From IMG/VR virus record IMGVR_UViG_3300025131_000356, positions 1 to 26,427 of that record: 26,427 bases of DNA. One strand, given 5' to 3'. Shown here piece after piece: positions 5,888-11,743 of this stretch. The position numbers and the translations under genes were made by a program. Within the stretch, counting starts at the first letter, position 1, and every line of letters begins with the position of its first letter. This DNA is from a virus. Under the pieces are notes generated by a model, which was not told the origin of the DNA, ran no database searches, and was given only the letters and a program-made list of their open reading frames with translations.

Positions 5888-6109
5888 ATGTCACATGTTG
5901 TGATTAGTGTTTCACCGGAAACAAAGCAGAGGATTGATGTTCTTAGAGATCAGATTGAATCTGCGAATGGGTATCGGTTGTCTTATAGCGATATTGTCAA
6001 GATGTTGCTGAAGACGTATGAGGATGGTGGGCCTGTTAAAGATGAGAGGCAACTTGAGGTGGATTTTGGCGAGGACAGGTCTGACATCCTTGAACGATAC
6101 AAAGGTTAA
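5888..6109 (+). CDS. Ribbon-helix-helix (Arc/CopG-like) DNA-binding protein, 73 aa
   Basis: The N-terminus VVISVSPETKQRIDVLRD reads as the antiparallel beta strand of a ribbon-helix-helix fold followed by helix A. YRLSYSDIVKMLLKTYED fits the turn and helix B. Such proteins bind as dimers to palindromic or repeated operators through the strand residues. The C-terminus (about 46-73) is acidic and could be a partner-binding tail. I chose ATG 5888 because AAAGAGG lies about 6 nt upstream and the earlier in-frame start at 5855 falls inside the palindrome. No toxin-like gene is recognised beside it, so a regulator role is more likely than an antitoxin role. Confidence 0.75.
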   Translation: MSHVVISVSPETKQRIDVLRDQIESANGYRLSYSDIVKMLLKTYEDGGPVKDERQLEVDFGEDRSDILERYKG

Positions 6110-6127
6110 CAAACACGAGGAAAACCA

Positions 6128-6496
6128 ATGCAAATAATTAAACTTAACGGGAAAAAACTACGAGTGTCGGCGAGCGATGAACGGTGCTTGTTGATTCTAA
6201 AAGAATCAAATTTTGCATCGAAAAAGTCGGAATTTGTTGAAGGGCGATATGCTCGTTATCGCAATACGATTTTACCGCGAGATCGGAAAAACCTTGCTGA
6301 TCTCGGGATCAGTGAGCTATCGGCGCGTACAAACGGGTATGACTTCTTGAGTCCAGAAAACTATGCACGAATAACCGGAACACAGTCTACCCGCGTTCGT
6401 AAATTCTTTGAGACTAACCCGCGCTGCCGTTCTGGTATTTTCGGAAATCCCCGCCGGATTAACGCTATCCTTTCGAAACTAGGAGCAGACGCATAA
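6128..6496 (+). CDS. Hypothetical protein, 122 aa, with the shared YDFLSPENYARITG segment
   Basis: A basic protein of unknown function. The middle contains NGYDFLSPENYARITG, and the DNA encoding it (6337-6372, 36 nt) is identical to 1020-1055 in the chimeric first gene, while the flanks are unrelated. The C-terminal part (VRKFFETNPRCRSGIFGNPRRINAIL) is Arg-rich and could contact nucleic acid (inference). Start: ATG 6128 with CGAGGAAAA upstream. It is followed by a hairpin at 6503-6528. Confidence 0.65.
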   Translation: MQIIKLNGKKLRVSASDERCLLILKESNFASKKSEFVEGRYARYRNTILPRDRKNLADLGISELSARTNGYDFLSPENYARITGTQSTRVRKFFETNPRCRSGIFGNPRRINAILSKLGADA

Positions 6497-6502
6497 AAAA
6501 GA

Positions 6503-6528
6503 AGAAGTCCTACGGGGGTGGGACTTCT
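6503..6528 (+). terminator. Hairpin, weak terminator or attenuator candidate
   Basis: AGAAGTCC (6503-6510) pairs with GGACTTCT (6521-6528), and the stem extends inward by about three pairs including one G-U, around a G-rich loop. The following DNA is only moderately T-rich, so termination may be partial. It sits 7 nt after the stop of the previous gene and about 30 nt before the next start. Confidence 0.5.
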
Positions 6529-6559
6529 AGTTATCTATTTTATAGGAAGGAGAAGAAGT

Positions 6560-6823
6560 ATGAAGACGTTGTTCGCAAGATTCCTTATGTATTCAATCTG
6601 GAATAATGAGTTCTATTACGCTCAGAGTCTGGGTGCAATGGTAGTTGGTATGTCGTTATTTGTTTTCGGGGGGGTTAATTTAAATGTGGCTTGCATGATC
6701 GCAGGGTTCACCTTGATGGGAACTGGCGTGGTTTTGCTAGCGTGTGGCGAAATGTTTCGTAAGATAGGCGATTACCTATATGAAAAGTATGAGGAGGAAA
6801 TGAAGGGGGAGGAAGATGAGTAA
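6560..6823 (+). CDS. Small two-helix membrane protein, 87 aa
   Basis: Two hydrophobic segments are clear, roughly AQSLGAMVVGMSLFVFGGV (residues about 24-42) and CMIAGFTLMGTGVVLLACG (about 48-66), joined by a short loop, with a charged N-terminus and a very acidic tail (EKYEEEMKGEEDE). It should sit in the host inner membrane. Start ATG 6560 follows GGAGAAG; the longer frame from 6518 would begin inside the hairpin. Size and topology resemble small holins, but no lysin, spanin or other lysis gene is adjacent, so I leave function open. Confidence 0.7.
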   Translation: MKTLFARFLMYSIWNNEFYYAQSLGAMVVGMSLFVFGGVNLNVACMIAGFTLMGTGVVLLACGEMFRKIGDYLYEKYEEEMKGEEDE

Positions 6824-7388
6824 TGCTGACTTTCTAAAAGAGAGATTAAAAAGGATTGGAGTTCCTGAAGATGAAATCACCGACAGTCCTGATTTTGTGT
6901 ATGACGATGGTGGGATGTACGAAGCTGGAGAGAGTTTTAACGACCCCACATCTAGGCGCGCAAAAACTGGAAAAATATTTTTGGAGGAACTGTGTGATTT
7001 TGATCATATCCGAGCTATAGCTATAACAAGTGGGAGGGGCTGGGGAGAAGTGCGCGAGAGATATGCGGAGTTTAGAGGAGGACAAGACCATATGAGGGTC
7101 AAAGCACATTCTCGCATTGTTAAAGAATTTATCGAAGGTGAATTAGGGTGGAAGTGGACACCTGTTATGAGAATTGGATCAGGGGTGACAATGCACTGTT
7201 GTAAAGGTGAGTTACCAAAAGGTCATTTGATCTTGCGGTGCAGTAAGTATTATATGGCGAGTATCGACGGAATTATCCACGATGCTTTTGATAATACTAG
7301 AGAAGGAGCAAGAGCAGTATATGGGTACTGGGAAGCAAACTTCTTCACATCAGAAAACTACAAAGTAATTACGGGAGAATCGTTATGA
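6816..7388 (+). CDS. Phage protein of unknown function, 190 aa
   Basis: It overlaps the membrane-protein gene by 8 nt. The C-terminal half (LPKGHLILRCSKYYMASIDGIIHDAFDNTREGARAVYGYW, given here as a region around residues 133-172) is of a kind I recognise from small uncharacterised phage proteins. The very end, FTSENYKVITGESL, is a diverged version of the SPENYARITG segment seen at 1020 and 6337, which suggests that this motif is normally a C-terminal tail. No catalytic motif is visible. Confidence 0.7.
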   Translation: MSNADFLKERLKRIGVPEDEITDSPDFVYDDGGMYEAGESFNDPTSRRAKTGKIFLEELCDFDHIRAIAITSGRGWGEVRERYAEFRGGQDHMRVKAHSRIVKEFIEGELGWKWTPVMRIGSGVTMHCCKGELPKGHLILRCSKYYMASIDGIIHDAFDNTREGARAVYGYWEANFFTSENYKVITGESL

Positions 7389-8554
7389 GATTAACAGGCC
7401 AAGACCAAGACATGTATCCGATGGTTAAGGAAACCGTGAAATTTATGGATAAACAATTAGGGTACAAATTCAAAGACAAGGTAGTTTGCAATCTGAGAGA
7501 TCATGAATGGGTTAAAGACCACATCGGATTTGATGGAGCCATTCTGCAATTTTTGGATAACACCCCTAATGGCACCACGCGATATGACATGCACCACCGC
7601 GTAAACGGATTGGGAGTCCCGAAAGTACAGGCACTTGTATTTTCTATGGAAGCAATAGAGCAACCGCTAGGAGTACTGTTTCTATTCGACAATAGCTGTT
7701 GGTCAGCTCTACCTGTTCGTTTTCCGCATGAGCAATACACAACCTTGTATATTTACTCGCCTTTTATTCATAGGTCTAAAACTCCCCCGATAAAAATAGC
7801 GAGGGTGCGTATGGATACGGTAGGGTGTTATCCAAAAACAAGTTGCATATACGCAACCGCTAAAACGAAAATGGAATATCAACTCCCTAATGGCTTTCGC
7901 GCTACGTTGAAAAAGTTCTACACATCAATCAAAGCAGAAGTAGAAGAATCGAACAAGGAGTGGGGGAGGGGCTATGTGTTTCAGGAGCAAAAGAGAAGGT
8001 TGCAATCCATCCTTGAACAAGCGGTGAACAAAAATGTTAGAACGTTTAATGACACCTTGGAAAAATTATTTTCTGACCATATTTATGAAGGGGTTGCCGT
8101 TAAAGCAGCGACCATTTCAAAACAACAATACTTGATTCGGGAACTGTTCAAAAATCCAGAACGGGTACGCCATATGGTGGAAACCTATGAACAGCAGCAA
8201 GGGTTAAATCTCTTAGCTGAAATTGACAAGGTAGAAGATGACGTTGCACTTCTCCAAAAAATTGTATGCAAACACCGAGTTCTACATTATCACGGAAGCG
8301 ATAAAGTATTACATGTAGGCGAAAATGATATGGAGCGCCGTTGGTTCCCTAGTATTGATGATTTTACAGCAGCCATAGATCCTGTGGTTGTAAACAAACT
8401 GTGCATTCTGGATGCTGCAATGGATAGGGCTTCAGGGCAAACCCCCTATGTCGCGGGGGTTGGGTTCGCGATGGATCAAGTGGAAAGAGGAACAGTGTTC
8501 GGGAGTACATTCGTGCGGATGTACTATCTGGATTCTCAAAACGATGAGGGGTAA
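7385..8554 (+). CDS. Hypothetical protein, 389 aa
   Basis: Start overlaps the previous stop (ATGA). The product is soluble, with a beta-rich N-terminal half (about 1-180), a helical region (about 185-300) with coiled-coil character (EVEESNKEWGRGYVFQEQKRRL), and a short C-terminal part. Cysteines and histidines are scattered without a clear metal site. I do not recognise the family. It is the last gene of the operon that begins at 709; the terminator is at 8711. Confidence 0.7.
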   Translation: MRLTGQDQDMYPMVKETVKFMDKQLGYKFKDKVVCNLRDHEWVKDHIGFDGAILQFLDNTPNGTTRYDMHHRVNGLGVPKVQALVFSMEAIEQPLGVLFLFDNSCWSALPVRFPHEQYTTLYIYSPFIHRSKTPPIKIARVRMDTVGCYPKTSCIYATAKTKMEYQLPNGFRATLKKFYTSIKAEVEESNKEWGRGYVFQEQKRRLQSILEQAVNKNVRTFNDTLEKLFSDHIYEGVAVKAATISKQQYLIRELFKNPERVRHMVETYEQQQGLNLLAEIDKVEDDVALLQKIVCKHRVLHYHGSDKVLHVGENDMERRWFPSIDDFTAAIDPVVVNKLCILDAAMDRASGQTPYVAGVGFAMDQVERGTVFGSTFVRMYYLDSQNDEG

Positions 8555-8710
8555 TGCGGGTCTCCCAATGTAATCGTGTCCGGGCTATGCGGTACTCACC
8601 TATCCTCATTCTAGTAAAACTCCCCTCTGCAAGTTCATAGTTTTACTGGACTGTAAAGGATACTGCGTTAGGTAAGAATAAATATCTAAAGGATAGGAAG
8701 CCCACCACCC
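8555..8710 (+). other. Intergenic stretch with imperfect stems
   Basis: No ORF fits. AGTAAAACT (8613-8621) pairs perfectly with AGTTTTACT (8639-8647) over a 17-nt loop, and TATCCT (8601-8606) can pair with AGGATA (8657-8662) outside it, giving a stacked two-part stem. This could be a 3' UTR structure or a small RNA processed from the operon end. I tested it by eye for a tRNA cloverleaf and found none. Confidence 0.5.
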
Positions 8711-8737
8711 AACCCCCCTACTCAGGGGGGTTTTTTT
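8711..8737 (+). terminator. Rho-independent terminator
   Basis: AACCCCCC (8711-8718) pairs with GGGGGGTT (8725-8732) around TACTCA, and seven Ts follow at 8731-8737. It closes the first long operon (709-8554) and insulates it from the promoter at 8751. Confidence 0.92.
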
Positions 8738-8750
8738 CGCCTAAAAAATG

Positions 8751-8779
8751 TTGTAACACTGTACACAGTATAGTAGAAT
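8751..8779 (+). promoter_or_regulatory. Promoter with operator-like dyad for the 8837 operon
   Basis: TTGTAA (8751-8756) and TAGAAT (8774-8779) are separated by 17 bp. The spacer holds the dyad ACTGT-AC-ACAGT (8758-8769). The arrangement mirrors the 630 and 17118 promoters, which also carry short inverted repeats in or near the spacer, although arm sequences differ. Confidence 0.65.
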
Positions 8780-8836
8780 AAATGGGTCTTAAAAAAGACG
8801 TTAAACAAAACAATCTTTAACAAGAGGAAAAATGTT

Positions 8837-9481
8837 ATGGCAATTATCACACTAAGAGAGATAAAGGTGGACGACGTAGAACTACGAATAGTAGGTACGA
8901 GTCCTGTCGTCCAACACAAGTGGATCGAGAAAATGAAGAAACAGATCCGCGATAAGAAATTGGGCGTGAAGACCAAGAACCGGGAAAAGTGTGACCCGAA
9001 TCAAGAGTATCTTGATGCTACATATGTCGGGGCAGAAACCGGCAAACATGGAGTTCCGTGCGATGCTATCAAAAAATGCATGGTGAATGCCGCGCATAAG
9101 GATATCGGGATCGAAAAAACCTTGGTTCGCAAGGCTATCTTTGTCGTACCACAAGATCGGGACAACACGGATAATAGGGACTTGGTTCTGTTTGATAAGG
9201 CCGATGATCCTATTATGCGTGAGGATATTGTACGTGTTGGATCAGGGTCTGCTGATTTACGGTATCGCCCTGAGTTTAGGAACTGGTCGATCATATTCAC
9301 TGTTCAAGTAAACACAGATGATGTTCCAGTTGAGAGTTTAATGAATCTCCTCAATCGAGCGGGGTTCGGTGTGGGGCTTCAGGAAATGCGTCCCGAGAAA
9401 GGCGGGGATTATGGACGATTCCAGATCGACAAGGATTATGTTGCTACAACTACAGTCAGCCAAATAAGAGGGGTCGCGTAA
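8837..9481 (+). CDS. Conserved phage protein of unknown function, 214 aa
   Basis: Hallmarks are VGTSPVVQHKW near the N-terminus (about 19-29), a central MREDIVRVGSGSADLRYRPEF region (about 128-148) and RAGFGVGLQEMRPEKGGDYGRF near the C-terminus. I recognise this combination from uncharacterised phage proteins, often encoded near replication or recombination genes. The alternating beta pattern with a Gly-rich C-terminal loop suggests a nucleic-acid-binding fold, but that is inference. ATG 8837 follows AAGAGGAAAA. It is the first gene after the 8751 promoter and is followed after 1 nt by the gene at 9483. Confidence 0.7.
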   Translation: MAIITLREIKVDDVELRIVGTSPVVQHKWIEKMKKQIRDKKLGVKTKNREKCDPNQEYLDATYVGAETGKHGVPCDAIKKCMVNAAHKDIGIEKTLVRKAIFVVPQDRDNTDNRDLVLFDKADDPIMREDIVRVGSGSADLRYRPEFRNWSIIFTVQVNTDDVPVESLMNLLNRAGFGVGLQEMRPEKGGDYGRFQIDKDYVATTTVSQIRGVA

Positions 9482-9482
9482 T

Positions 9483-10040
9483 ATGGATGTAGAAAGAACG
9501 GTTCATATAGTGTGTTCTTCAGATGATACTGCTGTAGCACCAACAAAAGCTCGGTTAGCTTTAACGTGGGCGAAAGGTTCACGTTTTGGGAAGGCCGATG
9601 CCGAGGCATGTTACAACGAGATCGTTGAGGTCGCTGATGCTTTCGGGGGGACTCCCCCCGAGGGCGCTCTCATGGAGAAAGCAAGAGATAAGAGTTCAGC
9701 ACTACATGGTCTTTTTGATTGGGATCAGGAAGTAGCCGCAAAAAAATGGTGGGCGCATACTGAAAGGCTAATCAAAGCACAGATTGTCTATGTTAAAAAA
9801 GGTACAAAAGTAAGAGAGCAACATCAGATTCGTGCTTTCACGAACATAAAAGAAACAGATGCAGAAGGTAATAGTATCGGTGTTTATTACGATACGTTTG
9901 ATGTGATCAATGATCCTGAAAAGCGAAAAAAACTATTAACCCGCGCAATGCGAGACATGGAGACATTTAAAAAGCGATATGGGTTGCTTGAAGAATTGTC
10001 TTCTGTAATTGATCCTATCGAGGCTTTTCTGAATAAGTAG
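9483..10040 (+). CDS. Conserved phage protein of unknown function, 185 aa
   Basis: The segment SALHGLFDWDQEVAAKKWWAHTERLI (read here as a region around residues 72-97) matches a recurrent phage/prophage protein type with an LHxxFxWD motif followed by an amphipathic helix. A beta-rich stretch (RAFTNI, YYDTFDVI) and a helical C-terminus follow. Function is unknown. It begins 1 nt after the previous stop and its own stop is close to the start of the pentamer array, so the two-gene operon ends there. No clear terminator hairpin is visible before the array. Confidence 0.7.
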   Translation: MDVERTVHIVCSSDDTAVAPTKARLALTWAKGSRFGKADAEACYNEIVEVADAFGGTPPEGALMEKARDKSSALHGLFDWDQEVAAKKWWAHTERLIKAQIVYVKKGTKVREQHQIRAFTNIKETDAEGNSIGVYYDTFDVINDPEKRKKLLTRAMRDMETFKKRYGLLEELSSVIDPIEAFLNK

Positions 10041-10052
10041 TTCTCTAGTTAT

Positions 10053-10510
10053 AGGGTTTGGTTTGGCAGTTCCGTTCCGCTTTGTTATGGTGCGGCTCGT
10101 TGTGGCATGTTTTGGCAGTCGGGTTCTGTTGGGCTAAGTTAGGTTACGTTAGGTTCTGTTCTGGCAGTTACGTTCCGTTTGATTCAGTTCAGTTGTGTTC
10201 TGTTTTGTTCCGTTACGTTGGATTAAGTTTCGTTCTGGCAGTTAGGTTAGGTTCCGTTCTGTTCCGGCTTGTTAGGTTAAATTGGGTTCTGGCAGTTGGG
10301 TTGGGTTGAGCTGGATTGTGTTGGGTTAAATTGGGTTCTGGCAGTTGGGTTCCGTTCAATTTTGGCCTGTTAAGTTCTGTTGGGTTCGGTTTTGTTCTGG
10401 CAGTTAGGTTGTGGTTTAATGCGTTTAGCTACGTTCCGTTTGGTTACGTTCAGTTTAGTTTTGGCAGTTGGGTTCCGTCACGTTTCGTTTGGTTTGGTTA
10501 AGTTTTGACA
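10053..10510 (+). repeat. Phase-locked GTTNN pentamer array broken by GGCA tetramers
   Basis: From 10069 to 10506 the top strand parses without remainder into 82 pentamers and 7 GGCA tetramers (410 + 28 = 438 nt). Sixty-three pentamers begin GTT; most of the rest are GCTNN, ATTNN or GGNNN. GGCA starts at 10065, 10114, 10163, 10237, 10291, 10340, 10399 and 10463, so blocks hold 9, 9, 14, 10, 9, 11, 12 and then 8 pentamers. The pentamer just before each of these interruptions is always GTTTT or GTTCT. After the last block the phase continues into GACA (10507-10510), which completes the -35 box TTGACA. Two overlapping ORFs in this region give Val/Leu/Gly/Phe-rich repeats with no ribosome binding site and are best read as shadows. 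Function unknown. Confidence 0.95.
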
Positions 10511-10533
10511 TAAGAAACTTTATGGTTGATATA
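10505..10533 (+). promoter_or_regulatory. Promoter at the end of the pentamer array
   Basis: TTGACA (10505-10510) is a consensus -35 formed by the last in-phase units of the array. At 17 bp lies GATATA (10528-10533) within an AT run (ATATATATTTT), a weak -10. The gene at 10559 follows with AAGGAG upstream. The repeat array therefore occupies the position of an upstream control region for this promoter. Confidence 0.6.
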
Positions 10534-10558
10534 TATATTTTCAAGAAGGAGTAATAGA

Positions 10559-10783
10559 ATGACATGTAAACAAACACTACATACGATAGAGCGTTGGGAA
10601 GACCAGCCGACTCCAAGCGAAGTACGCATGGAACAAGTCCGCGAGAACCTAGCTTCTTTCACTGAGGAAGAAGTGCAACCTCATCCCCCTGCAAGTATGC
10701 GGGATTACAAAGACCTGAAGATGAGCTTCAAGACGCGGGTGAAAATTTGGCTAGAGCGGGTTTTAGTGCTGCCAAATTTTTGA
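10559..10783 (+). CDS. Hypothetical protein, 74 aa
   Basis: A small charged protein (MTCKQTLHTIERWEDQPTP at the start) of unknown function. The ATG at 10559 is preceded by AAGGAG; the earlier in-frame start at 10526 lies inside the promoter. The C-terminal part is basic and amphipathic (KTRVKIWLERVLVL). It is the first gene after the pentamer array. Confidence 0.6.
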   Translation: MTCKQTLHTIERWEDQPTPSEVRMEQVRENLASFTEEEVQPHPPASMRDYKDLKMSFKTRVKIWLERVLVLPNF

Positions 10784-10824
10784 ATAGCAGGAGTTAGCAG
10801 CCGCAATTCGCAATGGAGGATAAT

Positions 10825-11022
10825 ATGGCAAACCGAGTCTACCAGTATGAGCAGAAAAGAGGACAGGTTGGCGTCATTAAGGAGTATTTCGAAATGGCGG
10901 CTGGCGACATGCGAAAGGAAGGCAGAGACCTTTCCGTAGACGATAAGTTGGAGCTGGCTCAAGAGTCAGCGAAAGCATTGGGCCTAAAGGCCCACGAAGT
11001 TTCCTTTCCGCTCGACGATTAA
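10825..11022 (+). CDS. Hypothetical protein, 65 aa
   Basis: A small, highly charged, probably helical protein (KRGQVGVIKEYFEMAAGDMRK). GGAGG at 10815-10819 is ideally placed for ATG 10825; the in-frame ATG at 10813 overlaps the GGAGG and is not favoured. A strong terminator follows directly. Function unknown. Confidence 0.65.
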   Translation: MANRVYQYEQKRGQVGVIKEYFEMAAGDMRKEGRDLSVDDKLELAQESAKALGLKAHEVSFPLDD

Positions 11023-11032
11023 CCCTATAACC

Positions 11033-11072
11033 AAAAACCCCTATCGGCTTAAATGCTGGTAGGGGTTTTTTT
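11033..11072. terminator. Rho-independent terminator, possibly bidirectional
   Basis: AAAAACCCCTA (11033-11043) pairs with TAGGGGTTTTT (11060-11070) and Ts continue to 11072. The A tract on the left makes it a terminator for either strand. It ends the short operon of 10559 and 10825. Confidence 0.9.
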
Positions 11073-11105
11073 CCATCCAAAAAAAGTGTAGACTAACTTT
11101 GTACT

Positions 11106-11194
11106 GAAAAGCGCCAACTCCGTACCCCCTTGTTCACGGATGGCACATACGCTTTTCCTTCTTCTCCGTAGCCCCACCCGTGTGGGGCTTTTTT
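11106..11194 (+). ncRNA. Candidate small structured RNA with its own terminator
   Basis: Between two terminators lies a stretch with no ORF but nested pairing: GAAAAGCG (11106-11113) with CGCTTTTC (11150-11157), GCCA (11113-11116) with TGGC (11141-11144), and CCGT (11120-11123) with ACGG (11136-11139), all compatible in one long arm except for the shared base at 11113. A strong terminator hairpin follows at 11170. I could not identify a convincing promoter; TAACTT at 11094-11099 is a possible -10 without a good -35. The gene could equally be an untranslated spacer. Confidence 0.45.
11170..11194 (+). terminator. Rho-independent terminator
   Basis: AGCCCCAC (11170-11177) pairs with GTGGGGCT (11182-11189) around CCGT, and Ts run from 11189 to 11194. 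It is the second strong terminator within 130 nt, with no gene between the two, which implies that something is transcribed from the interval. Confidence 0.92.
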
Positions 11195-11199
11195 ATGCC

Positions 11200-11215
11200 T
11201 GTGAGTACACTCACA
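11200..11215. promoter_or_regulatory. Palindromic operator-like site, copy 3 of 3
   Basis: TGTGAGTACACTCACA lies 24 nt upstream of the -35 box of the replication-operon promoter at 11240. Arms are identical to the copies at 1563 and 5850. Here it sits outside the promoter core, so it could act as an activator site or a cooperative repressor site, unlike the other two copies, which lie just before start codons. Confidence 0.75.
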
Positions 11216-11239
11216 CGCAAAATTATTATTATAAGTTGC

Positions 11240-11267
11240 TTGACTCCCCGTACTTCTTTGCTAAACT
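11240..11267 (+). promoter_or_regulatory. Promoter of the replication and recombination operon
   Basis: TTGACT (11240-11245) and TAAACT (11262-11267) are spaced by 16 bp. The expected start is near 11274, which coincides with the 5' strand of the first stem in the leader described next. The promoter would serve the VRR-NUC, polymerase and following genes. Confidence 0.65.
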
Positions 11268-11273
11268 ATGTTA

Positions 11274-11350
11274 AGAGGGTATGGCTTAGGGGTAACTCAC
11301 TAGCCTCCACCGGATGCTTGGGATAGGCAAACCCTATCACCCTGCCCTCT
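11274..11350 (+). promoter_or_regulatory. Structured 5' leader RNA before the VRR-NUC gene
   Basis: AGAGGGTA (11274-11281) pairs with TGCCCTCT (11343-11350), with one G-U, enclosing two hairpins: GGCT plus AG (11283-11289) with CTAGCC (11300-11305), and GATAGG (11322-11327) with CCTATC (11333-11338). The closing stem begins at the predicted transcription start. The ribosome binding site AAGGAAGG (11358-11365) lies just 3' of it. It resembles a multi-branch leader, superficially tRNA-like, but lacks a T-loop consensus and a 3' CCA. Possible cis-regulatory element (inference). Confidence 0.5.
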
Positions 11351-11368
11351 CTTTTTAAAGGAAGGTAT

Positions 11369-11701
11369 ATGGCAACACCTGAGAAAAAAGTTAAAGCGCG
11401 GGTTAAGAAAATCCTAGATGAGTTAGGCGCGTATCATTTTTCTCCAGCTACAGGTTATGGAGGACGTAGAGGCATCCCCGATATCATTGCTTGCTACCAA
11501 GGCGTGTTTATCGGTATCGAATGTAAAGCTGGAAAGAACAAACCCACAAAACTTCAGGAATACGAACTTAAAAAAATAGAAGATGCGGGGGGGTTAACGT
11601 TAGTCTTTACTGATTCTACAAAAGCAGAAGAGTTGAAAGAACTCTTACTGGGCGAAGAAAAAAAAGATATGACGCACTGGGCGCTCCAGAATATCTCGTA
11701 G
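11369..11701 (+). CDS. VRR-NUC domain nuclease, 110 aa
   Basis: A stand-alone VRR-NUC nuclease of the PD-(D/E)XK superfamily. The core is visible: GIPD with D38, then beta strand FIGIECKAG with E51 and K53, then Q63 in TKLQ. Phage-encoded single-domain VRR-NUC proteins are known as structure-specific DNA endonucleases, so it likely cleaves branched or recombination intermediates during replication. Start ATG 11369 has AAGGAAGG upstream. It is the first gene of the operon, just before the DNA polymerase. Confidence 0.9.
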   Translation: MATPEKKVKARVKKILDELGAYHFSPATGYGGRRGIPDIIACYQGVFIGIECKAGKNKPTKLQEYELKKIEDAGGLTLVFTDSTKAEELKELLLGEEKKDMTHWALQNIS

Positions 11702-11743
11702 GAAAAACGAGAACTGGTAAGGTGTAGTGCATGGGGTACGGGC

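Noticed and set aside
5888-6109. Antitoxin of a toxin-antitoxin pair
   Set aside because: Ribbon-helix-helix fold fits, but the following gene (6128) shows no toxin-family motif.
6560-6823. Holin
   Set aside because: Two membrane helices fit, but no lysis gene is adjacent and many small phage membrane proteins share this topology.
10065-10468. TGGCA elements as sigma54 -24 boxes
   Set aside because: TGGCA matches half of a sigma54 promoter, but none of the copies has a GC at the -12 position with proper spacing; they follow the pentamer phase instead.
10058-10501. Two ORFs of 83 and 61 codons inside the pentamer array
   Set aside because: No ribosome binding site; the peptide repeats follow from the 5-nt DNA periodicity (15-nt codon cycle), so they are shadows of the array.
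11274-11350. tRNA gene
   Set aside because: The fold looks cloverleaf-like, but there is no T-loop TTCRA, no 5+7+5 anticodon arm and no CCA end.
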